A stretch of 64,000 nucleotides of DNA from an uncultured Clostridia bacterium (lineage in GTDB: Bacteria > Bacillota > Clostridia > Christensenellales > Borkfalkiaceae): positions 1 to 64,000 of the forward strand of contig CAMUBY010000001.1 in assembly GCA_947087265.1 (NCBI GenBank), in the 5' to 3' direction. Positions 40,516-49,561 of the stretch are shown here, piece after piece. How positions within the stretch are numbered: position 1 is the stretch's first letter; each line of letters begins with the position of its first letter. A program made the translations under genes and the position numbers. Under the pieces are notes generated by a model, which made no database searches, was not told where the DNA came from, and saw only the letters and a list, made by a program, of their open reading frames with translations.

Positions 40516-40887
40516 GTGATTAACGATAAACTCAACAAACGCGAAAATCAAGTCATGCGTGCCGTTTATTCTTTATCGCTCGGTAAGGAACGTTTCCTCG
40601 CCGCGCCCTGCGAAATTCTTGCCGCGCTCCCCCCGAAATCGAGAATCGACGAGGAGGCGCTCGAACGCATTTTACGCTCTCTGGAACTGGACGGCTATTT
40701 CGGGCTCATTGCTTCGGAACGCAAGGGCGAAAAGATTTACGTGGTATTCATGCACGCCGCAGGGCTTGCCTATCAGCGTTCGGACGTGCAGCGCAAACGC
40801 TCGGTGGCGTTTAAGTGGGGCGTCGGCGCAATCGGCGCTTGCATTACCTTTTTTATCGGCGTTATTTTGCGGCTTATCTTCAAATAA
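40516..40887 (+). CDS. Tail-anchored small protein B
   Basis: A 123-residue protein with a winged-helix-like N-terminal part (LNKRENQVMRAVYSLSLGKERFLAAPCEILAAL ... DEEALERILRSLELDGYFGLIASERKGEKIYVVFM) and a C-terminal membrane helix (VGAIGACITFFIGVILRLIF). This family recurs in Clostridia without a known role. GTG start preceded by AGGTG. Same architecture as the gene before it, so they probably act together. Confidence 0.7.
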   Translation: MINDKLNKRENQVMRAVYSLSLGKERFLAAPCEILAALPPKSRIDEEALERILRSLELDGYFGLIASERKGEKIYVVFMHAAGLAYQRSDVQRKRSVAFKWGVGAIGACITFFIGVILRLIFK

Positions 40888-40900
40888 CGTTAAAATTTTA

Positions 40901-40929
40901 TTGACAAATTCACGCGGAAAAGTTACAAT
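40901..40929 (+). promoter_or_regulatory. uvrB promoter
   Basis: TTGACA (40901-40906), 17-nt spacer, TACAAT (40924-40929). Confidence 0.8.
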
Positions 40930-40932
40930 AAG

Positions 40933-40950
40933 CGCAAACGTATGTTTGCG
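40933..40950 (+). promoter_or_regulatory. Probable LexA (SOS) box at uvrB
   Basis: CGCAAAC-GTAT-GTTTGCG, arms 7 bp, beginning 3 nt after the -10. The inner CAAACGTATGTTTG differs from the Bacillus SOS consensus CGAACRNRYGTTYG at one position. uvrB is a classical SOS gene. It could also act as a weak RNA hairpin. Confidence 0.6.
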
Positions 40951-40963
40951 TTATTTTTGAATG

Positions 40964-42931
40964 ATGGAACACTTTGAATTTCAACTGAAATCTCCCTTTT
41001 CTCCCACGGGCGACCAGCCCGAGGCAATCCGTCGTTTAACGGAAGGGGTGGAAGACGGAATCCGAACGCAGGTTCTCGTCGGGGTTACGGGCAGCGGCAA
41101 AACGTTTACGATGGCGAACGTCATCAAAAACGTAGGGCGGCCCGCGCTTATCATTGCGCATAATAAGACGCTTGCGGCGCAGCTGTGCAACGAATTCCGC
41201 GAGTTTTTCCCCAACAACCGCGTGGAATATTTCGTTTCCTATTACGACTATTACCAGCCCGAAAGTTATATTCCTTCGACGGATACTTATATCGAAAAAG
41301 ATTTATCGATGAACGACGAAATCGATAAACTCCGCAACGCCGCCACCTGCTCGTTGGGCGAGCGCGACGACGTGATTGTCGTTTCTTCCGTTTCCTGTAT
41401 TTACGGTTTGGGCGCGCCCGAGGAATTTTTCCGCTTGGGCATTTCTTTGCGTCCCGGGCAGGAACTTGGGCGCGACGAACTCTTGCGCCGTCTGGTGGAA
41501 ATTCACTATTCGCGCAACGATACCGATTTCAAACGTTCGACCTTCCGCGTGCGCGGCGACGTGGTGGAAATTTTCCCCGCGTCCAATTCCGAAGTCGCCA
41601 TTCGCGTGGAATTTTTCGGCGACGAAATCGATGCGCTCGGCGAGGAAGACGTCGTTACGGGCAAGGTGATTTCTTCCTTAAAACACGCCGTCATCTTTCC
41701 TGCCAGCCACTACGCGGTGGGGAGCGAAAGGCTTGCTTCCGCGCTTTCCGTCATCGAAGAGGATTTACAAGGGGAAGTCAAGGCGTTCGAGGACGCAGGC
41801 AAACTTCTGGAAGCGCAGCGGCTTCGTCAGCGCACCGAACACGATTTGGAGATGCTCCGCGAAATCGGGTACTGTTCGGGCGTGGAGAACTATTCGCGCT
41901 ATTTCGACGGGCGCACGCCCGGGCAGCCGTCCTTTACTTTGCTTGACTATTTCCCCAAAAACTTTCTCGTATTCATTGACGAAAGTCACATGACTCTGCC
42001 GCAAATCCGCGCCATGTACAACGGCGATTTGGCGCGCAAAACCAATCTCGTGGAATACGGATTCCGCATGAAATCGGCTTACGACAACCGCCCCCTGACT
42101 TTTGAGGAGTTTGACGCGCGAGTGCCCCAACTCATCTGCGTTTCGGCAACGCCCGCGCCCTACGAACTCTCCGAGGCGGGGCAGGTGGTGGAGCAACTCA
42201 TCCGTCCCACGGGGCTGTTGGACCCCCCTGTGGAAATCCGTCCCACGCGCGGACAGATTGACGACTTGCTCGGCGAAATCAAAACGGTCGTCAAGTCGGG
42301 CGGACGGGTGCTTGTAACAACGCTCACAAAGCGCATGGCGGAAAGTTTGACAGACTATCTGAAAGAGAGCGGCGTCAAAGTGCGCTATATGCACTCGGAT
42401 ATCGATACGTTAGAGCGCATCGATATTGTAAACGGATTGCGCGCAGGCGAGTTCGACGTGCTGTGCGGAATCAACTTATTGCGCGAGGGCTTGGATATGC
42501 CCGAGGTGAAACTCGTTGCCATTCTCGACGCGGACAAGGAAGGCTTCTTACGAAGCGAAACTTCTTTGGTGCAGACCATCGGACGCGCGGCAAGAAATGC
42601 GGAAGGGCGCGTCGTCATGTATGCCGACGAAATGACGGGCAGCATGTCGCGCGCCATCGGCGAAACTAACCGCCGCCGCGCCGTACAGGAACAATACAAC
42701 AAAGAACACGGCATTGTGCCAAAGACCATCGTCAAAGAAGTAAAATCGTCCTTGCAGATTACGGCAAAGACGAAACGCACGGACGACGTGCGCATGAAGG
42801 ATATTCCCGAAGAAATCGAAAAACTCAAAGCCTTAATGAAAGTGGCTTCCGCGCAACTCGACTTCGAGCGCGCGATTGAAATTCGGGAAACGATTGCGGA
42901 ACTGAGAAAACGCATGAGGGGGAACGCATGA
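40964..42931 (+). CDS. uvrB: Excinuclease ABC subunit B
   Basis: A 655-residue helicase-like repair protein (656 if the adjacent ATG at 40961 is used). Walker [10 protein letters not shown] (about 43-51), beta-hairpin region [21 protein letters not shown] (about 92-112), Walker B IDESH (about 337-341), later helicase motifs [18 protein letters not shown] and [37 protein letters not shown], and the C-terminal UvrC-binding UVR motif ([24 protein letters not shown]). No Shine-Dalgarno sequence is evident. First gene of uvrB-nucleotidase-uvrA. Confidence 0.95.
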   Translation: MEHFEFQLKSPFSPTGDQPEAIRRLTEGVEDGIRTQVLVGVTGSGKTFTMANVIKNVGRPALIIAHNKTLAAQLCNEFREFFPNNRVEYFVSYYDYYQPESYIPSTDTYIEKDLSMNDEIDKLRNAATCSLGERDDVIVVSSVSCIYGLGAPEEFFRLGISLRPGQELGRDELLRRLVEIHYSRNDTDFKRSTFRVRGDVVEIFPASNSEVAIRVEFFGDEIDALGEEDVVTGKVISSLKHAVIFPASHYAVGSERLASALSVIEEDLQGEVKAFEDAGKLLEAQRLRQRTEHDLEMLREIGYCSGVENYSRYFDGRTPGQPSFTLLDYFPKNFLVFIDESHMTLPQIRAMYNGDLARKTNLVEYGFRMKSAYDNRPLTFEEFDARVPQLICVSATPAPYELSEAGQVVEQLIRPTGLLDPPVEIRPTRGQIDDLLGEIKTVVKSGGRVLVTTLTKRMAESLTDYLKESGVKVRYMHSDIDTLERIDIVNGLRAGEFDVLCGINLLREGLDMPEVKLVAILDADKEGFLRSETSLVQTIGRAARNAEGRVVMYADEMTGSMSRAIGETNRRRAVQEQYNKEHGIVPKTIVKEVKSSLQITAKTKRTDDVRMKDIPEEIEKLKALMKVASAQLDFERAIEIRETIAELRKRMRGNA

Positions 42932-43518
42932 AAATCGCAGTCGATATCGATGACACGCTGAATATCGTGGAACGCGCCGCGCGTGCAGGCGCGTATATTG
43001 CGCGCAAAGGCTTGCCCTTCAAACTCGTCAACGAACATTCCAATATGTTCGTCAACGTGTTCGATTGGGAACTTTCCGACGTACTCGCGTTCATTCGCGA
43101 CGGGGGCGTGTCCGCGTTTACCGAGGCAAAGGCGCGCACGGGCGCAAGGGAAGCGCTCGCGCACTGGAAAGCGGAGGGGCATGAAATTATCATTCTCACC
43201 GCCCGTCAGAAAGAGTGGTTCGGCAACCCCGTTACGGTCAGCCGCGACTGGCTGGAAAAGCGCAAAATTCCGTATGATGCAATCGTTGCCGACCGCTGGG
43301 ATAAGGGCGCGTACTGCAAGACGAACGGAATTTCCGTGCTTGTAGACGACAATCCCGATTTGCTGAAAGAAGCGGAAACGCTCGGGGTTACGGGCGTGCT
43401 TGCGGTGGGCAGACATAATTTGGAGCGCGTAAAAGAGTTTCATTATTACGGAGAAAACTGGCGGCAGATAGACGAAGCGGTTATGCAAATTGCCCGCCTG
43501 AAACAGTTAGATACATAA
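42928..43518 (+). CDS. HAD family 5'(3')-deoxyribonucleotidase-like protein
   Basis: A 196-residue HAD hydrolase with the nucleophile motif DIDDTLNIV (about 5-13), ILTARQKEW (about 90-98) and DDNPDLL (about 136-142). The layout fits the NT5C-type deoxyribonucleotidases (PF06941). ATGA overlap with uvrB indicates coupling; placed between uvrB and uvrA it may handle damaged or excess nucleotides, which is inference. Confidence 0.8.
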   Translation: MKIAVDIDDTLNIVERAARAGAYIARKGLPFKLVNEHSNMFVNVFDWELSDVLAFIRDGGVSAFTEAKARTGAREALAHWKAEGHEIIILTARQKEWFGNPVTVSRDWLEKRKIPYDAIVADRWDKGAYCKTNGISVLVDDNPDLLKEAETLGVTGVLAVGRHNLERVKEFHYYGENWRQIDEAVMQIARLKQLDT

Positions 43519-43534
43519 GCATTACGGAGAGAAC

Positions 43535-46348
43535 ATGAAAGAAGAAATTTACGTTAAGGGCGCGAAAGCGAACAACTTAAAAAATATCGACGTACACATT
43601 CCGCGCGGCTCGCTCACCGTGTTTACGGGTCTTTCGGGTTCGGGCAAGAGTACGCTTGCGTTCGATACGATTTTTGCAGAAGGACAAAGGCGGTATATGG
43701 AGAGCCTTTCTTCTTACGCGCGGCAATTCCTCGGCATGATGGAAAAACCCGACGTGGAGAGCATCGAAGGACTTTCGCCCGCCATTTCCATTGACCAGAA
43801 AACGACTTCGCACAATCCGCGCTCCACGGTGGGCACGGTCACGGAAATTTACGATTATCTCCGTTTGCTGTTTGCGCGCGCGGGAACGCCGCACTGTCCG
43901 AACTGCGGCAGGGAAATCCGCCGCCAGACGGTGGACGAAATTGCCGACCGCGTTATGGCACTCCCCGAAGGCAGTAAAATTCTCGTCAACGCGCCTGTTG
44001 TGCGCGGCAGAAAGGGAGAGTTCGTCAAAGAATTGCAAGGCTACCGCAAGAGCGGATATGCGCGCGTGAAAATCGACGGCATTATTTATGACTTACAGGA
44101 AGAAATCAAACTCGAAAAGAACGTGAAGCACAACGTGAGCGTGGTCATCGACCGCCTAGTGGTGAAAGACGGCATTTTGAAGCGTTTGACGGAGAGTTTA
44201 GAAGCGGCATTGAAACTTGCGGACGGACTCGTTCTCATCGATTTAGGCGGCGAGGAGATTCTCTATTCTTCGCGTTATTCCTGCCCCGACTGCAATATCT
44301 CTATCGAAGAAATCGAGCCGCGGCTCTTCTCGTTTAACACCCCTTGGGGGGCTTGTCCCGAATGTACGGGTTTGGGCTTCCGCCAACTCGTCGACCCCGA
44401 CCTCATCTGTCCCGACAAAACAAAGACGCTGCGCGAGGGCGCCGTTCATGCGAGCGGCTGGATGCTGGAAAGCAACTCCACCAACCTCATGTATATTTCC
44501 GCGCTTGCGAAGCACTACGGCTTTTCGCTCGACGTTCCGGTAAAAGACCTGCCCAAGAGCGCGTACGACATTTTGATGTACGGAAACAAGGGCGAGCAAA
44601 TCGATTTAAGTTATAACACGCGCACCTTTTCGGGCAGTTACAAAATGGCGTGGGAAGGGTTTGTGAATAACTTGCAGCGGCGGTATCAGAGTACTTCGTC
44701 CGAGGGCGTAAAGTGGGATATCGAGCGTTATATGCGCACCACCGACTGCCCTGCCTGCAAAGGCAAGCGTTTGAAAAAGGAAGCGCTCGCCGTCACGGTG
44801 GGGGGAAAGAACATTGCCCAAATCTGCGAAATGCCCGTCAAAAATCTTAAAGAGTTTTTGGGCGGATTAGAGTTGAGTAGTACCCAGCACGCGATTGCGG
44901 ACGTCATCTTAAAGGAAATCAGAAACCGAATCGACTTTTTAATCGGCGTGGGACTCGACTATTTAACGCTCGCGCGTTCGGCGGCAACCCTGTCGGGCGG
45001 CGAGAGTCAGCGTATTCGTTTAGCAACGCAAATCGGCAGCGCGCTCACGGGCGTACTCTATATTCTTGACGAGCCGAGTATCGGGCTTCACCAGCGGGAT
45101 AACGAAAAACTGCTCGCCTCGCTGAAAGGCTTGCGCGATTTGGGCAATACCCTTATCGTGGTGGAACACGACGAAGACACCATGCGCGCGGCGGACTACA
45201 TTGTGGATGTCGGACCGGGTGCAGGCGTGCACGGCGGAGAAGTGGTTGCGTGCGGCGCGGTGGAAGACATTATGAAGGAGCCGCGCTCGGTTACGGGTGA
45301 CTTCCTTTCGGGGCGGCGGAAGATAGAAGTTCCCGCCGTACGCAAACAGCCCGACGGAAGATGGCTGCGCGTGGAAGATTGCAGACAAAACAACTTAAAG
45401 GGCATTACGGCGGAAATTCCCGTCGGTCTGATTACGGCGGTAACGGGCGTGAGCGGTTCAGGTAAATCCTCGCTTGTTAACGAAATCGTTTTGCCGCTTC
45501 TTTCAAACGGGTTGGGCGGAGCGCGGCTGCCGCTCGGCAAAAGCGGCGCGTGTTCGGGGCTTGAATATTTCGACAAAGTCATTGCCATCGACCAATCCCC
45601 CATCGGCAGAACGCCGCGTTCTAATCCTGCCACCTACACGGGCGTTTTCTCGGCAATCCGCGACTTGTTCGCCGCTACGCCCGACGCGAAAACCATGGGC
45701 TATAAATCAGGCAGATTTTCCTTTAACGTGGCAGGCGGCAGGTGCGAAAACTGCCAGGGCGACGGCATCATGAAAATCGAAATGCACTTCCTGCCCGACG
45801 TGTACGTTCCCTGCGAAGTGTGCGGCGGAAAACGCTACAACCGCGAAACGCTGGAAGTCAGATATAAAGGCAAAAACATTTCGGACGTACTCGATATGAC
45901 GGTAGAGGAGGCTTGCGAATTTTTCAAGCCCGTGCCGTCCATTTACAACAAGATACGCACGCTCTACGAAGTGGGCTTAGGGTATATCAAACTCGGGCAG
46001 AGTTCCACAACCCTTTCGGGGGGCGAGGCACAGCGCGTGAAACTTGCCACAGAGCTTTCGCGCCGTTCCACGGGTAAGACGTTTTATATCCTTGACGAAC
46101 CCACGACGGGGCTTCACAGTTACGACGTGGAAAAACTCGTCGGCATTCTCCTGCGGCTTCGGGAGGGCGGCAATACCGTGCTCGTCATCGAGCATAATTT
46201 GGACGTCATTAAGATTGCCGACTATCTCATCGACCTCGGGCCCGAGGGGGGCGACGGTGGCGGTACGATACTTTGTACGGGTTCGCCCGAAGAGGTTGCA
46301 AACGTCGAAGAAAGTTATACGGGTCAGTTTTTGAAGAAGATATTATGA
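43535..46348 (+). CDS. uvrA: Excinuclease ABC subunit A
   Basis: A 937-residue double ABC ATPase that finds DNA damage and loads UvrB. Two Walker A motifs, GLSGSGKST (about 31-39) and GVSGSGKSS (about 639-647); zinc Cys pairs CPNC, CPDC, CPEC, CPAC and CENC/CEVC; ABC signatures LSGGESQRIRLATQIGS and LSGGEAQRVKLATELS. Complete. The stop overlaps the next gene by 4 nt. Confidence 0.96.
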   Translation: MKEEIYVKGAKANNLKNIDVHIPRGSLTVFTGLSGSGKSTLAFDTIFAEGQRRYMESLSSYARQFLGMMEKPDVESIEGLSPAISIDQKTTSHNPRSTVGTVTEIYDYLRLLFARAGTPHCPNCGREIRRQTVDEIADRVMALPEGSKILVNAPVVRGRKGEFVKELQGYRKSGYARVKIDGIIYDLQEEIKLEKNVKHNVSVVIDRLVVKDGILKRLTESLEAALKLADGLVLIDLGGEEILYSSRYSCPDCNISIEEIEPRLFSFNTPWGACPECTGLGFRQLVDPDLICPDKTKTLREGAVHASGWMLESNSTNLMYISALAKHYGFSLDVPVKDLPKSAYDILMYGNKGEQIDLSYNTRTFSGSYKMAWEGFVNNLQRRYQSTSSEGVKWDIERYMRTTDCPACKGKRLKKEALAVTVGGKNIAQICEMPVKNLKEFLGGLELSSTQHAIADVILKEIRNRIDFLIGVGLDYLTLARSAATLSGGESQRIRLATQIGSALTGVLYILDEPSIGLHQRDNEKLLASLKGLRDLGNTLIVVEHDEDTMRAADYIVDVGPGAGVHGGEVVACGAVEDIMKEPRSVTGDFLSGRRKIEVPAVRKQPDGRWLRVEDCRQNNLKGITAEIPVGLITAVTGVSGSGKSSLVNEIVLPLLSNGLGGARLPLGKSGACSGLEYFDKVIAIDQSPIGRTPRSNPATYTGVFSAIRDLFAATPDAKTMGYKSGRFSFNVAGGRCENCQGDGIMKIEMHFLPDVYVPCEVCGGKRYNRETLEVRYKGKNISDVLDMTVEEACEFFKPVPSIYNKIRTLYEVGLGYIKLGQSSTTLSGGEAQRVKLATELSRRSTGKTFYILDEPTTGLHSYDVEKLVGILLRLREGGNTVLVIEHNLDVIKIADYLIDLGPEGGDGGGTILCTGSPEEVANVEESYTGQFLKKIL

Positions 46349-47016
46349 TACAACCGCAAAATTATTTCAAATACAAACAGGCGAATTTTTCTAAATTATT
46401 GCAGTTCGGCTTTTTACAGGAGCGCGGTGATTACGTTTACCGCACTGCAATTTTAGACGGGCAGTTTTTGCTTGCGGTTACCGTAACGAGCGTGGGCGAG
46501 GTGCGAACTATGCTTACCGACGAGGGCACGGGCGAGCCGTACACGCTGTACCTCGTAGAGGAAGCGCAGGGTGCGTTTGTGGGCAGCGTGCGCGCGGCGG
46601 TGGACGAAGTTGTTGCGGAAATTTCAGAGAGATGTTTTGACGCGGAAATTTTCAAAAGCGCAGGCGCAAAAGCGGCGATTGCTTACGTTCGCGAAAAGTA
46701 CGGAATCGAACCCGAATATCTTTGGGAGAAATTTCCGAATAACGCCGTCTGGCGCAGGCAGGATAACCGCAAGTGGTTCGGCGCCATTCTCTCCGTCGCC
46801 GGGCGGAAAATCGGGCTGGATACCGAACGCGTTGTGGAAGTGCTCGATTTGCGGATGCCGCCTGAGCGCGTACCCGAAACAATCGACTCCGTGAACTTTT
46901 TCCCCGCCTACCACATGAACAAAAAAAGCTGGATTACGGTGTATTTGGAAGGCGGGCTTCCGTTTGAAACGATTGCCGCGCTGTTGGACGAAAGTTATAC
47001 TCTGGCAAAAAAGTGA
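46345..47016 (+). CDS. MmcQ/YjbR family protein
   Basis: A 223-residue protein whose C-terminal 120 residues match MmcQ/YjbR (double-wing DNA-binding-like fold; PNNAVWRRQDNRKWFGAILSV ... VEVLDLRMPPERVPETIDSVNFFPAYHMNKKSWITVYLEGGLPFETIAALLDESYTL). A conserved-looking N-terminal 95-residue domain precedes it, as in other Firmicute members. ATG at 46345 overlaps the uvrA stop. Role unknown. Confidence 0.82.
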   Translation: MIQPQNYFKYKQANFSKLLQFGFLQERGDYVYRTAILDGQFLLAVTVTSVGEVRTMLTDEGTGEPYTLYLVEEAQGAFVGSVRAAVDEVVAEISERCFDAEIFKSAGAKAAIAYVREKYGIEPEYLWEKFPNNAVWRRQDNRKWFGAILSVAGRKIGLDTERVVEVLDLRMPPERVPETIDSVNFFPAYHMNKKSWITVYLEGGLPFETIAALLDESYTLAKK

Positions 47017-47025
47017 GGGAGAAAT

Positions 47026-48207
47026 ATGTGGAATCAGACCATGCAGAAACTCGGCGAAGAGCGTTCGGTCATCCGCGAAATATTTGAGTACGGCGCAAAG
47101 CGCAAAGAAGAAATCGGCGCGGAAAACGTGTTCGATTTTTCCATCGGCAACCCCAGCGTGCCAGCGCCCGAATGCGTGCGGGAAGAAATTGCAAGGCTGC
47201 TCAAAGAAATACCTGCGCAAGCGTTGCACGGCTACACGTCCGCGCCCGGTGCGCCCGAAGTGCGTGCCGCGGTTGCAGACTATCTGCAAAAGTCGTTCGG
47301 CGTGCCTATGCGCGGCGATTTGGTATATATGACGTGCGGCGCTGCGGCTTCGCTTACGATTACGCTGAACGCGCTGTTTGAAGAGGGCGACGAGTTCGTC
47401 GTTGTTACTCCCTACTTCCCCGAATATAAAGTATTCGTTGAACGCGCGGGCGGCAAGGTCGTTGAAGCAAATACGGACGCAAATTTTCATTTAGACAAAA
47501 CGGAATTGGAGCGCGCTATCGGAAGGCGTACCAAGGCGGTGATTATCAATTCTCCCAACAATCCTACGGGCGCGGTGTACGGCGAAGACGAATTAAAAAT
47601 GCTTGCCGCGCTCCTCAACGGAAAAAGCAAAGAAAAGGGCGCGCCGATTTATCTGATTGCCGACGAGCCCTACCGCGAACTCGTGTACGGCGTAAGCGTG
47701 CCCTGTGCCATGAACTTTTACAAAAACACAATCGTGTGCTATTCCTTTTCCAAATCGTTAAGTCTTGCGGGCGAGCGTATCGGCTACGCGGCGGTGTGCC
47801 CTGCCTGCGAAAACGCGGACGAACTGTTTGCCGCCGTGTGCGGCGCGGGCAGAAGTTTGGGGTACGTGTGCGCGCCTTCTCTCTTTCAGCGCGTGTGCGC
47901 GAATTGCCTCGGCAAGGTGAGCGATATCAACGTGTATGACGAAAACCGCCGCCTGCTGTACGGCGCGCTTACCGACATGGGGTACGACTGCGTGCTCCCC
48001 GAGGGGGCGTTCTATTTGTTTGTGAAGTCGCCCGAAGCGGACGCAAAAGCGTTTTGCGAGCGTGCAAAAAAGTATGAACTGTTGCTCGTGCCGTCCGACT
48101 CGTTCGGGATAGAGGGATATGTGCGCATTTCGTACTGCGTGGATGGCGGCATGATTCGCCGCGCTTTGCCTGCGTTTGAAAGCCTTGCAAAAGAATATTT
48201 TGGTTGA
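47026..48207 (+). CDS. Pyridoxal-phosphate aminotransferase (class I/II)
   Basis: A 393-residue fold-type I aminotransferase of the aspartate aminotransferase group. PLP features: NSPNNPTGAVY (about 183-193), DEPYREL (about 220-226), YSFSKSLSLAGERIGY with the Schiff-base Lys (about 242-257), and a C-terminal substrate Arg in RISYC. Substrate cannot be read from sequence. GAGGGAG precedes the ATG, 9 nt after the YjbR gene. Confidence 0.88.
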   Translation: MWNQTMQKLGEERSVIREIFEYGAKRKEEIGAENVFDFSIGNPSVPAPECVREEIARLLKEIPAQALHGYTSAPGAPEVRAAVADYLQKSFGVPMRGDLVYMTCGAAASLTITLNALFEEGDEFVVVTPYFPEYKVFVERAGGKVVEANTDANFHLDKTELERAIGRRTKAVIINSPNNPTGAVYGEDELKMLAALLNGKSKEKGAPIYLIADEPYRELVYGVSVPCAMNFYKNTIVCYSFSKSLSLAGERIGYAAVCPACENADELFAAVCGAGRSLGYVCAPSLFQRVCANCLGKVSDINVYDENRRLLYGALTDMGYDCVLPEGAFYLFVKSPEADAKAFCERAKKYELLLVPSDSFGIEGYVRISYCVDGGMIRRALPAFESLAKEYFG

Positions 48208-48323
48208 GTAGAGGTTAAATTTTCATAACAGAATACAAAGAAATATTTCTATATTGGTATATGCATAGCGGAATAAACTGTATTTGAAAAGTTTGAAAAA
48301 AATATTTTCACGTAGGTGTTGAT

Positions 48324-48903
48324 ATGGATATATTAGAATGTATACTTATAACTTTCGGGATTTTTTTTGGTATAAGCGTTTTAGGCACCGTTATCTTTGC
48401 GCTGAAGACACGGGGTGATAAAAAAATAAACGATAAAGGAACCATTCGCACACGAAATTCAAAATTGCTTCAAGGCTTTTTCCTCGGGTTTGCACTTCTT
48501 GTCTTTTTCGGCGGCGCGGCGGGATGTATCTACTGTGCTATCGCAGATGCGGAAAATACCACAGTAACAACGGTTGCCATTATAGTCGTTTCTATTGTTG
48601 CCTTTTCCGCGCTTGGTTTGTTTGGCTTTTTGTATGTTCATTTTAATTACGTTATTTCTACGGACGAGGGGTTAGAGGTGCATAGTTTGTTTCGGAAGAA
48701 AAAATTTTATCGCTACGAAGACATATTGTATTTCCATGATACGACTTCCCTTGGATTGATGGGCGGACTTGTAGGTTACGGCAAGCATGGTAAAAAAAAT
48801 TTTTGCCGTGGAGGCAGTTGCGATTGGGGCGAATAAAGTGGCGGAGCGCTTACGTGAGCATAACGTGCATGAAAGAAAAGATATACGCCTCCGTCGCTTT
48901 TGA
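48324..48903 (+). pseudogene. Membrane protein gene with a frameshift at an A8 run
   Basis: As it stands the frame codes 170 residues and ends at 48836: two hydrophobic segments (ILITFGIFFGISVLGTVIFAL; LLQGFFLGFALLVFFGGAAGCIY; a third at IIVVSIVAFSALGLFGFLYV), then KKKFYRYEDILYFHD. Just after GYGKHGKK the sequence A8-T5 (48791-48803) is met; skipping one base gives KIFAVEAVAIGANKVAERLREHNVHERKDIRLRRF to a stop at 48901-48903, which reads like a real C-terminus. So the gene is frameshifted, or expressed by slippage, or carries a sequencing error. AT-rich relative to neighbours. GTAGGTG precedes the ATG. Confidence 0.65.
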
Positions 48904-48927
48904 CAATCAGAAACTTAAATAAAAAAA

Positions 48928-48956
48928 GAATAGAAACTTGTAACCTCCGCATAATG
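48928..48956 (+). promoter_or_regulatory. Possible sigma G-type promoter of spoVT
   Basis: GAATA (48928-48932), 17-nt spacer, CATAATG (48950-48956), close to the sigma G consensus. spoVT is a sigma G-dependent gene in Bacillus. One short match only. Confidence 0.4.
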
Positions 48957-48980
48957 AAAATATACGGAGGAATTTTTATT

Positions 48981-49526
48981 ATGAAAGCAACGGGAATCGT
49001 GAGAAGAATCGACGAACTCGGCAGAGTGGTTATTCCCAAAGAAATCAGGCGCACGCTGCGCATTCGGGAGGGCGACCCCTTAGAACTCTTTACAGACCGC
49101 GACGAACTTATGCTGAAAAAGTATTCGCCCATCGCTTCGGTGGAACGTTTTGCGGAAGGCACGGCGAAATCGCTCAACGAACAGAGCGGCTGCCTTGCCG
49201 TAATTTGCGATACGGACTCGGTGCTGAGCGCGGCGGGTTCGGGCAAAAAGGCGCTCGTCGGGAAAACGGTATCCGAAAAACTTGCGGAGATTATGGATTC
49301 GCGCAGAAGTTATCTTGCCAATAAAGCGGAAGGCGGCGAAGTGCTTGCCGTAGTGGCGGATGCAGAAATAGAGCACACGGCGGAAGTTATTGTGCCAATC
49401 GTCGCTAACGGCGATTGCCTCGGCGCGGTGATTCTGCTCTCGCAGGAAGAGGGCGCGGTTTTAGAGGCGGCGTCCGTCAAGCTTGCGCGGTTGACTGCCG
49501 ACATCATTGCCAATCAGTTTGAATAA
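48981..49526 (+). CDS. spoVT: Stage V sporulation regulator SpoVT
   Basis: A 181-residue protein: AbrB-type swapped-hairpin DNA-binding domain MKATGIVRRIDELGRVVIPKEIRRTLRIREGDPLELF (1-37) and a C-terminal GAF-like domain (about 55-180). This two-domain plan defines SpoVT, which tunes forespore gene expression. ATG at 48981 with GGAGGA 8 nt upstream. Confidence 0.92.
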   Translation: MKATGIVRRIDELGRVVIPKEIRRTLRIREGDPLELFTDRDELMLKKYSPIASVERFAEGTAKSLNEQSGCLAVICDTDSVLSAAGSGKKALVGKTVSEKLAEIMDSRRSYLANKAEGGEVLAVVADAEIEHTAEVIVPIVANGDCLGAVILLSQEEGAVLEAASVKLARLTADIIANQFE

Positions 49527-49534
49527 GCGTAAGG

Positions 49535-49561
49535 CGTTTTGTTTTCGATGAAAACAAAACG
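49535..49561 (+). promoter_or_regulatory. Inverted repeat around the spoVB start
   Basis: CGTTTTGTTTTC (49535-49546) pairs with GAAAACAAAACG (49550-49561), 3-nt loop. The ATG at 49548 spans the loop and arm. It could end spoVT transcription weakly (TCTTGT follows) or hold the start codon in a hairpin. Confidence 0.5.

Noticed and set aside
42385..43488. Minus-strand frame of 367 codons over uvrB and the nucleotidase gene
   Set aside because: Overlaps two intact genes completely on the other strand and shows no protein-like pattern.
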